This document shows, one piece after another, positions 1 to 6,457 of a stretch of 12,189 bases of DNA. Below the pieces are notes generated by a model. That model was not told where the DNA came from and ran no database searches. It saw only the letters and a list, made by a program, of their open reading frames with translations. The translations under genes were made by a program, and so were the position numbers. Source of the stretch: Alphaproteobacteria bacterium UBA2947 (GTDB lineage Bacteria; Pseudomonadota; Alphaproteobacteria; Rs-D84); the NCBI GenBank assembly GCA_002348925.1, contig DEBV01000002.1:70484-82672 (forward strand), in the 5' to 3' direction. The stretch's first letter is position 1. Each line of letters opens with the position of its first letter.

Positions 1-624
1 AGTTTGGATATTGCCAGCATAAGACATGCCAGTATAGCGTAAAAACGAGAAATCTACACGAACATCGCTGTTAATTGCAGCACCAACAGATACTTGTAAA
101 GGAATCACACTGTCAGAATTAAAATCAGATGCGCGGAAAGAACCTGGTGCAAAAAATGCCTGATCTTGCCCTGCATAGTCGGCGGACATTTGGCCGCTTA
201 TCATTGTGCTGTATCCCGCAGACAAACCAATGTACAAACCGCTGTCTGCCAATCTGTCGTAATCAGATGCCTGATAATACTGACGGCCAGCATTTGTAGC
301 TGAAGACCCCACACGTGGCAACATGCCTGTTATACGATTTGGGTTAGTGGCACCAATATTGGCTGTCATAGGACGTCCATTTGTCGCGGATGCCGCAACC
401 ATTTGTTGTGTTGTGATATTTGTGGTCTGACCAACAACCCGTGGTTGCTGACCGTACATAGCATTGCCAGAATAACGGGCATTTTGCTGTTGCGGATAAG
501 TGTTTATAACATAGACTTGACGTGCCAACTGTTGTGGATTATACACAGGATACGCCGCACGCGCGCCAAACGGAACGGATGCCATAATGCCAGTCAAAAC
601 CGCAAGAATCTTGGTCTTTTTCAT
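1..624 (-). CDS. Outer-membrane beta-barrel protein, partial (C-terminus beyond left edge)
   Basis: The reading frame is open for 208 codons from ATG at 624 to the window edge. The N-terminus (MKKTKILAVLTGIMASVPFGARA) has a basic start, a hydrophobic core and an A-R-A/A cleavage site near residue 23, so it is exported. Residues 24-115 are a Gln/Asn/Thr-rich linker (YNPQQLARQVYVINTYPQQQ). From about residue 128 the pattern changes to alternating strands (GLYIGLSAGYSTMISG, VSVGAAINSDVRVDFSFL), which is typical of OmpA-like or opacity-type 8-stranded barrels. An AGGA ribosome binding site lies 5 nt before the start. The exact family is not recognised and the barrel's end is outside the window. 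Beta-barrel class is fairly secure; function is unknown. Confidence 0.8.
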   Translation of the reverse strand, partial: MKKTKILAVLTGIMASVPFGARAAYPVYNPQQLARQVYVINTYPQQQNARYSGNAMYGQQPRVVGQTTNITTQQMVAASATNGRPMTANIGATNPNRITGMLPRVGSSATNAGRQYYQASDYDRLADSGLYIGLSAGYSTMISGQMSADYAGQDQAFFAPGSFRASDFNSDSVIPLQVSVGAAINSDVRVDFSFLRYTGMSYAGNIQT

Positions 625-650
625 GTTTTTCCTAAACTTCCTTTGTGAAT

Positions 651-672
651 ATTATATCACAAAAAAGGGGGC
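651..672 (-). promoter_or_regulatory. Extended -10 promoter of the first outer-membrane protein gene
   Basis: On the minus strand the -10 box TATAAT (651-656) is preceded by TGA, giving an extended -10 TGATATAAT. No good -35 box is seen; the -35 region is a run of T. Transcription would start about 20 nt before the ATG at 624. The same TGATA(T/A)(A/T)AT element recurs before the secreted repeat genes at the right end. Confidence 0.6.
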
Positions 673-702
673 AAAAAAAGTGCTAAAATAAATTTAGTTT
701 AA

Positions 703-735
703 CAAAATAAAAATTGCACCTGAGATCAGGTGCAA
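703..735 (-). terminator. Intrinsic terminator of the second outer-membrane protein gene
   Basis: A perfect 10-bp stem (TTGCACCTGA 714-723, TCAGGTGCAA 726-735) is followed on the minus strand by a T-rich run (TTTTTATTTTG). It begins about 38 bp past the stop codon at 774. Confidence 0.85.
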
Positions 736-773
736 ATTGTCCAATATAAGTTTATTTTTTGTTTCAGATTACA

Positions 774-1826
774 TTAGAATCTGGCAGCCATACGAACGCC
801 CAATTCCATTTTTTCATCTGTTGCATTTTGAGATTTTGCATGTGCATCATCCAATGTGTATTCAAAGAATGCACTGAATTGCACATCGTCAGTATACTGA
901 TAAGACACCATTGTCTTAATCACATATTCATCCCAACCATCGTCCATGTCTTTGGTTTGTTCCAACAGTTTGCTGACAAGATTTTGTTGTACAGCAGACA
1001 ACAATGGGCTGCTTGAAACATCTGGTAATTGTGTATGAATACTTTTTACACCATTATCATAGTGTTCGATATATTCAAAACCTGCACCCAAAGACCACTT
1101 TTTGCTCATTTGATACATCGCATCAAACCCAGCAACTGTTTCATGGGTAGATTTCAAATCAACAGAAATTTCAGATGGTAAAACCTGTGCAATTCCAACA
1201 GGTCCATATGCGGTAGGTATTTGTATCGTTGGATCAATCGCAATCTTGTTGTTGTGATTCCCAAAAGTTTGCAAATATTCTACGTGTCCAGCCAATGTGA
1301 AATCAGACCATGTTTTACCAAAACGTGTTCCGACAATCGCACCCCAACGACCATTAGAATAATTATCAAAATCAAACGCTGTTGCAGTGCCATATCTTTT
1401 GTATGTTCCCTTCATTGGTGAAATACCAGACAAATATGCATCACCATACAAATCCAGCACGAATGGATCATCGTCTGTTAATACACGATACATTAAACCG
1501 ATACGTCCACGGTGCATACCTTTGCGGTTAATTTCGTTATCACGTGTATATCCGAAATGTCCATGAACATCTAATCTGTCTGTGATACCGTACCCCAAGT
1601 CACCAAAGAAACGCCATACAGGAAATTCTGTCTGTCCGCTGATACCTTTTATATCTGTTGCTTGTGTGCCTTCGACAGTTTTATACATTGTGGCCACAGC
1701 TGTTTTTAAATACACTTCACGATTTTGTGGCATGTAAAGTGGGTTTTCCATGTTTGTTGCAGCAATCGCACCAGTTGAAACAACGGAAGCCGTAGCAGCA
1801 ACCAAACATCTCAAAGATTTTTTCAT
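774..1826 (-). CDS. Outer-membrane beta-barrel protein
   Basis: A 350-aa secreted protein. MKKSLRCLVAATASVVSTGAIAA is a signal peptide with cleavage near residue 22-23. The rest alternates polar and aromatic residues in strand-like segments (FFGDLGYGITDRLDVHGHFGY, RGRIGLMYRV, FTLAGHVEYLQTFG, WSLGAGFEYIEHY, VQFSAFFEYTLDD). It ends in MELGVRMAARF, with a terminal Phe as expected for a substrate of the BAM insertion machinery. There are about 12-14 candidate strands, so it could be a porin or transport channel, but no named family is recognised. A strong AAAGGAG site lies 7 nt upstream of ATG 1826. It is a single transcription unit with its own terminator (714-735). Membrane-barrel assignment is good; the substrate is unknown. 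Confidence 0.82.
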   Translation of the reverse strand: MKKSLRCLVAATASVVSTGAIAATNMENPLYMPQNREVYLKTAVATMYKTVEGTQATDIKGISGQTEFPVWRFFGDLGYGITDRLDVHGHFGYTRDNEINRKGMHRGRIGLMYRVLTDDDPFVLDLYGDAYLSGISPMKGTYKRYGTATAFDFDNYSNGRWGAIVGTRFGKTWSDFTLAGHVEYLQTFGNHNNKIAIDPTIQIPTAYGPVGIAQVLPSEISVDLKSTHETVAGFDAMYQMSKKWSLGAGFEYIEHYDNGVKSIHTQLPDVSSSPLLSAVQQNLVSKLLEQTKDMDDGWDEYVIKTMVSYQYTDDVQFSAFFEYTLDDAHAKSQNATDEKMELGVRMAARF

Positions 1827-1863
1827 CTATTTCTCCTTTGTTACTTGATGAAATAAACCAACC

Positions 1864-1913
1864 CCCATTATTGGCAAGATTGGTGCCATATCCATACCAC
1901 CCATTATTGGCAA
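1864..1913. repeat. Two 14-bp direct repeats upstream of the outer-membrane protein gene
   Basis: CCCATTATTGGCAA occurs at 1864-1877 and again at 1900-1913, exactly 36 bp apart, in the 5' region of the 774-1826 gene. The core CCATTATTGG is partly dyad-symmetric. This is a plausible pair of regulator sites. The rest of the 1827-2066 gap holds AT-rich promoter sequence for genes on both strands; no resolved minus-strand promoter was found (TTGACT at 1969-1964 has no well-spaced -10). Confidence 0.5.
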
Positions 1914-1993
1914 TAGTACGCTTTGTGATAAGGCGTGTATATTTTTATATAATATTGGAACAAAGTCAAAATATAAATTGTCTTGACAAGGTG

Positions 1994-2021
1994 CTTGAAA
2001 TATGTCAATCGCATCCTATAT
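1994..2021 (+). promoter_or_regulatory. RpoH-like promoter of the 2067 gene
   Basis: CTTGAAA (1994-2000) followed after about 14-15 bp by CCTATAT (2015-2021) fits the alphaproteobacterial heat-shock sigma pattern CTTGAA ... CYTATNT. A sigma-70 reading is worse: TTGACA at 1983-1988 has no acceptable -10 at 16-18 bp. Inverted TTGACA/TGTCAA arms (1983-1988, 2003-2008) overlap it. Confidence 0.4.
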
Positions 2022-2066
2022 CTATCTGAGAGATGATGAAAATATAGAAAATCAAAGGGGTTCGCC

Positions 2067-2615
2067 ATGATGAACGAATTAAATTTGAAACAAAAAAATG
2101 AATTACAGCAAAAACAATTCATAATGGTTGGTGGTATGTTTGATCAACAAAAAAAATTAATCCCGCAAGAAATTAAACAACTGGAACAAGATTATACGAC
2201 ATTGTATTTTGGTTTGGTTTCTTTGAATTGGTCACGCGGCATGACATTGGGTATGGCATGGCAAAAAGCGTTAGAACAAACAGGGGCTTTCATAACTGGC
2301 AAAACAAAAAATGGGAATCATCCTGTTAATGAACATTTGATGAAAATACATAATCGTTTCAAACAAGACCAATCTAAACACATAATGGAATGCGCTGGCA
2401 AAGAATCTGAATTGAAGTTAAGTAAAGATTTGGCAAAGTTTTTTGAAAAGATTGGGGTTGAGATGGTACAAAAAGGCAAAAGTGCCATCAACAAAATTTA
2501 TGAAAAATATAAATCTGAACAAACTATTCAGAATAAAAGTAAAAAATTTGATATTGCAAAACAGAAAACTCAACAAATCATACAACTGTTTATGTTGAAT
2601 CAACGTGTTGCTTAA
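2067..2615 (+). CDS. Hypothetical cytoplasmic protein, Lys/Gln-rich
   Basis: A 182-aa protein of no recognised family. It has no signal peptide or membrane segment. The N-terminus (residues 3-18) and the C-terminal third (residues 110-178) are Lys/Gln/Glu-rich and likely helical, perhaps coiled coil. The middle has a more conserved-looking stretch, NWSRGMTLGMAWQKALEQTG (residues 54-73). AAAGGGG six bases before ATG 2067 supports this start; ATG 2070 is an alternative. It stands alone between a divergent outer-membrane gene and a convergent glycyl-tRNA synthetase gene and has its own promoter, possibly RpoH-type, so a stress-related role is conceivable but unproven. Confidence 0.75.
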   Translation: MMNELNLKQKNELQQKQFIMVGGMFDQQKKLIPQEIKQLEQDYTTLYFGLVSLNWSRGMTLGMAWQKALEQTGAFITGKTKNGNHPVNEHLMKIHNRFKQDQSKHIMECAGKESELKLSKDLAKFFEKIGVEMVQKGKSAINKIYEKYKSEQTIQNKSKKFDIAKQKTQQIIQLFMLNQRVA

Positions 2616-2630
2616 AAGAACAAGAAAATA

Positions 2631-2656
2631 AAAAAACACCCAAACGGGTGTTTTTT
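2631..2656. terminator. Bidirectional intrinsic terminator between convergent genes
   Basis: Stem AAAAAACACCC (2631-2641), loop AAAC and GGGTGTTTTTT (2646-2656), with A-runs on one side and T-runs on the other, so it works in both directions. It touches the stop codon of the glycyl-tRNA synthetase gene (2656-2658). Confidence 0.9.
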
Positions 2657-4017
2657 TATTGTTTTACTATTTCCAGTAATTTTTTTGCGACATCGTCTGT
2701 CTTTATACGTTCTTGTTCCATTGAATCGCGATAACGAATTGTGACTGTACCATCTTCCAATGTTTGATGATCCACAGTTATACAAATTGGTGTCCCAATT
2801 TCATCGTGACGACGATAGTTTTTACCGATGTTACCAGAATTTTCCAGCTCTATTTTTCCAATTCCAAGTCCGCGTAATTCATCAACAATTTTGTTTGATA
2901 AATCTACGATTTCAGGAACATTACGAACCAATGGAATAACAGCAGCCTTGACTGGTGACAACCATGGTTTCAATTTTAATACTGTGCGTGATTTGCCGTC
3001 GCCCAAATCTTCTTCGTCATAAGATTCTATCATAACTGCCAACATTGCACGATTTACACCCATGGCTGTTTCAATTACATATGGGATAAAGTTTTCACCC
3101 GTTTGTGCATCGCTGTAAGACAATTTAGTTGTGGAATCTTTGTTTTCCAAAACCTTGGCAGATAATTTGAATTCATTTTGTGCCTTGGTGTGTGACCCCA
3201 AATCAAAATCTTGACGATTGTGAACGCCTTCGACTTCATCAAAACCGTCAGGAAAAGCGTATTCAATATCAACCGCGGCCTTGGCATAGTGTGCCAATTT
3301 TACGTGTGGCAAGAAACGAAGTTTTTCTGCTGGAATTCCCAGTTTGTCTGTCCACCATGCAAGACGTGTTTTTTTCCAGTATTCGAAATATTTTTCATCA
3401 TCACTTGGGTTTACAAAATATTGCATTTCTGCCTGTTCAAATTCGCGCATGCGGAAAACAAATCCACGTGGTGAAATTTCATTACGGAAAGCCTTTCCAA
3501 TCTGTGCAATTCCAAAAGGCAATTTATGTGGTTTTGAATCCAACACATTTTTGAAATTCACATAAGTTGTAGTTGCTGTTTCAGGACGCAAATAAGCGTT
3601 GATTGCACCGTCTGCCATTGCCCCAATCGAAAGCCCCATCATTAATTGATACGCGCGTGGTTCTGTAATATCAGTGCTGCCACAGTTGTCGCATTTTGTT
3701 GGGTCTTTCATTTTATCTTGGCGCATACGTGCACCACATTTTTTACATTCAACCAGTGGGTCAGAAAAACTGCCTTCGTGGCCAGAATATTTCCACATTA
3801 AACGGTTAGAAATTAACGCGGCGTCCAAACCTTCGATATCGTTGCGTGCGTAAATCATCGCATTCCACCAAGCGTTGCGAATATTGCGCATTAACTCTAC
3901 ACCATATGGACCGTAATCGTAAGCACCACCAAGTCCGCCATAAATTTCAGAACCTGTAAAAATAAAACCGCGTCTTTTGCAAAGCGCAACTATGTCATTA
4001 ACTGATTTTGCTGGCAT
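2656..4017 (-). CDS. glyQS: Glycyl-tRNA synthetase, single-chain (homodimeric) type
   Basis: A 453-aa class II synthetase that charges tRNA-Gly with glycine using ATP. Features: N-terminal GGLGGAYDYGPYG (residues 28-39); a zinc-ribbon-like set C91, C94, C109, C112; the RPETA loop (144-148); motif 2 FRNEISPRGFVFRMREFEQAE (178-198); EVEGVHNRQDFDL (261-273); motif 3 GVNRAMLAVM (320-329); and an anticodon-binding domain from about 355. Length matches bacterial alpha2 enzymes (about 450-460). The usual RPETAQG reads RPETATT here, an unusual change beside the active site. Most Alphaproteobacteria use the unrelated alpha2beta2 GlyQ/GlyS enzyme, so this gene may have been acquired by transfer. It is third in an operon, 22 nt after the ferredoxin gene. 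Confidence 0.93.
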   Translation of the reverse strand: MPAKSVNDIVALCKRRGFIFTGSEIYGGLGGAYDYGPYGVELMRNIRNAWWNAMIYARNDIEGLDAALISNRLMWKYSGHEGSFSDPLVECKKCGARMRQDKMKDPTKCDNCGSTDITEPRAYQLMMGLSIGAMADGAINAYLRPETATTTYVNFKNVLDSKPHKLPFGIAQIGKAFRNEISPRGFVFRMREFEQAEMQYFVNPSDDEKYFEYWKKTRLAWWTDKLGIPAEKLRFLPHVKLAHYAKAAVDIEYAFPDGFDEVEGVHNRQDFDLGSHTKAQNEFKLSAKVLENKDSTTKLSYSDAQTGENFIPYVIETAMGVNRAMLAVMIESYDEEDLGDGKSRTVLKLKPWLSPVKAAVIPLVRNVPEIVDLSNKIVDELRGLGIGKIELENSGNIGKNYRRHDEIGTPICITVDHQTLEDGTVTIRYRDSMEQERIKTDDVAKKLLEIVKQ

Positions 4018-4039
4018 TTTTCTTTACCCCTATATCTTT

Positions 4040-4219
4040 TTATAAATCTGGTTCGATTGCGTTAACTGGGCAAACTGCCGCGCAAGTTCCGCATCCCATA
4101 CATTTTGTTTTGTCTATTTTGCATTTGCCATCACCATTGTCGCCAATAGCCATCGCAGGACACACGCCCATACAAGTATGACAACCAATACATTTTGTTT
4201 GATCTATTTTGTAAGCCAT
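4040..4219 (-). CDS. 2[4Fe-4S] ferredoxin
   Basis: A 59-aa protein, MAYKIDQTKCIGCHTCMGVC then a second half ending CPVNAIEPDL. Two CxxCxxCxxxCP motifs are visible: C10, C13, C16, C20-P and C40, C43, C46, C50-P. Each binds a [4Fe-4S] cluster, so it is a small soluble electron carrier. The two halves resemble each other, as is usual for this family. The start ATG at 4219 has an AGGAAAG site. It lies 11 nt downstream of the Bax-inhibitor-like gene and 22 nt upstream of glyQS, which indicates co-transcription. Its redox partner is not visible in the window. An extra Cys (C33) lies outside the motifs. Confidence 0.93.
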   Translation of the reverse strand: MAYKIDQTKCIGCHTCMGVCPAMAIGDNGDGKCKIDKTKCMGCGTCAAVCPVNAIEPDL

Positions 4220-4230
4220 TTTTCTTTCCT

Positions 4231-4926
4231 TTAATTTCTGCTGTTCAATAAACTCAATATATATTCAAACATTGCTACGAACGAAATATACATGTGCAAT
4301 GCGCCAAGCACCGCCAACTGATCTTTCTGTTCGCCATTACCAACCGCATAATATGCGTTTTTCAGGTTCTGCATATCGTATGCCGCAAACAGTGCGAATA
4401 TCAAAACACCCAACAAACATACTATTTGATTGAATACTACACCCAGTGGACCTGTGAATATAGATACAATTCCAACCAACAACAGACCAATCATACCCAA
4501 GAACAAGAATATCCCAAGGAAAGATAAATCTTTTGCGGTTTTATATCCAAACAATGCCATGCAGGCAAACATCACTGCCGCCAACAGCAACGCGATGATG
4601 ATTGTTGAAAAACTTGATACCAAAATCATTGGTGTTAATGCGACACCCATCAAAACCGAGTACAAAAACAACAAGATTTTTGCAGTTGCTGGTTTCATCG
4701 AAAATGCGCGTGCCTGTGCCCAAAGTGACAATCCCAAACCGCCAAACGCGATAATGTAATATGTTATGGACAATCCGCCTTTGCTAATCAGGGCAGTCCA
4801 TGCACCAGATACCATCATAATAAATGTAGTCAATGCAGTTATACCAACCGCGCCAGTCATTAAACCAAAAATCTTTTTCAAATATAATTCCATACCGCCT
4901 ATTGCTCTTGATACAGATTTAACCAT
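4231..4926 (-). CDS. Bax inhibitor-1/YccA-family inner-membrane protein
   Basis: A 231-aa integral membrane protein with about seven hydrophobic segments, roughly at residues 21-41, 53-71, 81-103, 107-129, 135-157, 161-181 and 206-226. The family (TMBIM/YccA/YbhL) is suggested by the overall layout, by ALFAAYDMQNLKNAY (about 178-192) with the conserved Asp, and by the C-terminal LHMYISFVAMFEYILSLLNSRN. Bacterial members are thought to modulate proteases or ion leakage at the membrane. The start at 4926 is chosen because AAAGGAG lies six bases upstream; an upstream in-frame TTG at 4956 has no such site and sits on the -10 box. It is the first gene of the operon with ferredoxin and glyQS. Confidence 0.85.
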   Translation of the reverse strand: MVKSVSRAIGGMELYLKKIFGLMTGAVGITALTTFIMMVSGAWTALISKGGLSITYYIIAFGGLGLSLWAQARAFSMKPATAKILLFLYSVLMGVALTPMILVSSFSTIIIALLLAAVMFACMALFGYKTAKDLSFLGIFLFLGMIGLLLVGIVSIFTGPLGVVFNQIVCLLGVLIFALFAAYDMQNLKNAYYAVGNGEQKDQLAVLGALHMYISFVAMFEYILSLLNSRN

Positions 4927-4955
4927 AACGTTCTCCTTTGTTTTGTTATAGGCCA

Positions 4956-4984
4956 AATATAATACACGATGGGTAATAATTCAA
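4956..4984 (-). promoter_or_regulatory. Sigma-70 promoter of the Bax-inhibitor/ferredoxin/glyQS operon
   Basis: On the minus strand TTGAAT (4984-4979), 17 bp spacer, TATATT (4961-4956). It gives a leader of about 25 nt before ATG 4926 and is divergent to the promoter at 5029. Confidence 0.65.
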
Positions 4985-5028
4985 GAGATAACAAAATATA
5001 ATTTTGCATATTTTTTTGTGTTTAATAC

Positions 5029-5057
5029 TTGACAAATACATTTTTGTCAATTATATT
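5029..5057 (+). promoter_or_regulatory. Promoter with overlapping inverted repeat (candidate operator)
   Basis: TTGACA (5029-5034), 17 bp, TATATT (5052-5057) is a near-consensus sigma-70 promoter. A perfect 8-bp inverted repeat, TTGACAAA (5029-5036) and TTTGTCAA (5043-5050) with a 6-bp spacer, covers the -35 box and most of the spacer. A protein bound there would block RNA polymerase. Confidence 0.7.
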
Positions 5058-5087
5058 ATGCGTATAACCGAACCAAAAGGATTTAAA

Positions 5088-5390
5088 ATGGATATATTTG
5101 AAGGTAGAGTTTCTGAATACGCTGGCAGAACATGTGCAGAACGCATCCCACAAACTTATGCCATGGGAAAGTCGGAATATATCAAGGACAGAAAAGATGT
5201 TATAGCGGAAATTAATCATAAAATAAGCGACCTAACAAAAAAATTATCTATGATACAAGACAAAGAAAGCTCTTTTTACCAAGATGTAGTAAAACGTTTG
5301 AAAAAATGCTATGAAATTAAACGAAACTGTGAAGCGTCTATTGTTTTGGCCAAAGAACAATTGAAAGTCGCAAAAATCAAAAACAGATAA
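5088..5390 (+). CDS. Small hypothetical protein, Lys-rich helical
   Basis: A 100-aa protein (MDIFEGRVSEYAGRTCAERI...) of no recognised family, with no signal peptide or membrane segment. Residues 28-97 are rich in Lys, Glu, Ile and Leu and likely form a long helical hairpin or coiled coil (EINHKISDLTKKLSMIQDKE, VLAKEQLKVAKIKNR). The start at 5088 is chosen because AAAAGGA lies 5 nt upstream and the promoter at 5029-5057 lies inside the longer in-frame extension that begins with TTG at 5004, which therefore cannot be the start. It stands alone with its own promoter and terminator and a strong palindrome at the promoter, so it is probably tightly regulated. Confidence 0.75.
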   Translation: MDIFEGRVSEYAGRTCAERIPQTYAMGKSEYIKDRKDVIAEINHKISDLTKKLSMIQDKESSFYQDVVKRLKKCYEIKRNCEASIVLAKEQLKVAKIKNR

Positions 5391-5410
5391 TCAAAGCATA
5401 TAGTCAAATC

Positions 5411-5439
5411 AAGGCCGTCAAATGACGGTCTTAATTTTT
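5411..5439 (+). terminator. Intrinsic terminator of the 5088 gene
   Basis: Stem AAGGCCGTCA (5411-5420), AA loop, TGACGGTCTT (5423-5432), with one G-T wobble, then AATTTTT. It starts about 20 bp after the stop codon. Confidence 0.85.
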
Positions 5440-5466
5440 GGTTGAAAAATGAATTTATTTGATAAT
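5438..5466 (+). promoter_or_regulatory. Promoter of lgt
   Basis: TTGGTT (5438-5443), 17 bp, GATAAT (5461-5466), giving a leader of about 20 nt to ATG 5493. It partly overlaps the tail of the preceding terminator. Confidence 0.5.
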
Positions 5467-5492
5467 AAAATGCAGGCAAAGGAATAATCAAA

Positions 5493-6314
5493 ATGGCTTT
5501 TGTTATCAACCCTATTAACCCTGTTGCTTTTTCTGTGTTTGGTTTGCCGATTCGCTGGTATGCGCTGGCGTATATTGCTGCATTTGTTATTGGTTTTCTT
5601 GTTATGAAGAATTTAACAAGCAGAAAAGATGGTGAAATTATTCTTTCCAAATCGCAAATGGATGATTTTTTATCGTATTTTGTCTTGGGTGTGATTCTTG
5701 GCGGACGTTTGGGATATGTTCTGTTTTATAATTTGCCGTACTTTTTGTTTCATCCGTTGGAAATCTTTGCGGTTTGGCATGGCGGAATGAGTTTTCATGG
5801 TGGTTTCCTTGGTGCAATCGCCGCGACATTTTTATTTGTTAAAAATCAAAAGTTTTCGTCTGGTTCGTTGACCCAAAATTCTTTCAAGATATTGGATATA
5901 TTGGCAGTCTTGGCACCAATAGGTTTGGGACTTGGCCGTATTGCGAATTTTATAAATATGGAAGTAATGGGACGTGTGACAAATTCGCCACTGGGTATAG
6001 TTTTTGTTGGACAAACTGATATTCCGCGCCACCCAAGTCCGCTTTATGAAGCAACCCTTGAAGGTCTGATTTTGTTTATAATAATGTGGTTGCTTTATTG
6101 GAAAACGAATTTAAGAAAACACACAGGCGCTTTGTCGGGTATGTTTTGTGTGCTGTATGCGATATTCAGAATCTTTTGCGAACAGTTCCGTCAACCAGAT
6201 GCACAAATCGGCTTTTTGACATCGTGGGGTTTGACAATGGGAATGATGTTGTCGGCGGCTGTATTCATCACAGGCATAATCGTTTTATACTGTGCATTAA
6301 AAAGAAAAAAATAA
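5493..6314 (+). CDS. lgt: Prolipoprotein diacylglyceryl transferase
   Basis: A 273-aa inner-membrane enzyme that moves diacylglycerol from phosphatidylglycerol to the lipobox cysteine of prolipoproteins, the first step of lipoprotein maturation. Family marks: IRWYALAY (20-27), GGRLGYVLFY (70-79), WHGGMSFHGG with His102, the signature GRIANFINMEVMGR (148-161) with R149, N152 and E157, RHPSPLYEA (179-187), and FRQPDAQIGF (232-241) near the C-terminus, a form typical of Alphaproteobacteria. Several hydrophobic helices (about 10-38, 60-80, 98-117, 135-148, 188-203, 214-229, 246-268) fit the seven-helix fold. An AAAGGA site precedes ATG 5493. Length is as usual for the family. Confidence 0.96.
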   Translation: MAFVINPINPVAFSVFGLPIRWYALAYIAAFVIGFLVMKNLTSRKDGEIILSKSQMDDFLSYFVLGVILGGRLGYVLFYNLPYFLFHPLEIFAVWHGGMSFHGGFLGAIAATFLFVKNQKFSSGSLTQNSFKILDILAVLAPIGLGLGRIANFINMEVMGRVTNSPLGIVFVGQTDIPRHPSPLYEATLEGLILFIIMWLLYWKTNLRKHTGALSGMFCVLYAIFRIFCEQFRQPDAQIGFLTSWGLTMGMMLSAAVFITGIIVLYCALKRKK

Positions 6315-6319
6315 AAGGT

Positions 6320-6348
6320 TTGACTTTTTTCTGTGCAGAATATAAACT
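6320..6348 (+). promoter_or_regulatory. Promoter of tRNA-Ser
   Basis: TTGACT (6320-6325), 17 bp, TAAACT (6343-6348); TATAAA at 6341-6346 is an alternative -10 with a 15-bp spacer. The start of transcription would be about 10-15 nt before the tRNA. Confidence 0.55.
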
Positions 6349-6367
6349 GTGTACGCATAAAAGTTTA

Positions 6368-6457
6368 GGATGGTTGGCAGAGCGGTCGAATGCGACGGTC
6401 TTGAAAACCGCTGACGGGGCAACTCGTCCGGGGGTTCGAATCCCTCACCATCCGCCA
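6368..6457 (+). tRNA. tRNA-Ser(UGA)
   Basis: A 90-nt gene with a long variable arm. The acceptor stem GGATGGT (6368-6374) pairs with ACCATCC (6447-6453), followed by G and an encoded CCA (6455-6457). The anticodon loop CTTGAAA (6400-6406) gives anticodon TGA (6402-6404), which reads UCA and other UCN serine codons. The T-arm GGGGGTTCGAATCCCTC is canonical. The outermost anticodon-stem pair (A6395-C6411) is mismatched. The 3' end is duplicated downstream (see the repeat entry). Confidence 0.96.

Noticed and set aside
403..1016. Plus-strand ORFs at 403-648 and 759-1016
   Set aside because: Antisense to the two outer-membrane genes, which have signal peptides and good ribosome binding sites.
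3180..3565. Plus-strand ORFs inside the glycyl-tRNA synthetase gene
   Set aside because: Antisense to a strongly supported gene; composition is typical of shadows.
4430..4759. 109-codon plus-strand ORF inside the Bax-inhibitor-like gene
   Set aside because: Antisense to the membrane-protein frame with clear family features; no ribosome binding site.
5004..5087. 28-codon N-terminal extension of the 5088 gene starting with TTG
   Set aside because: The promoter lies inside this stretch, and a ribosome binding site fits ATG 5088.
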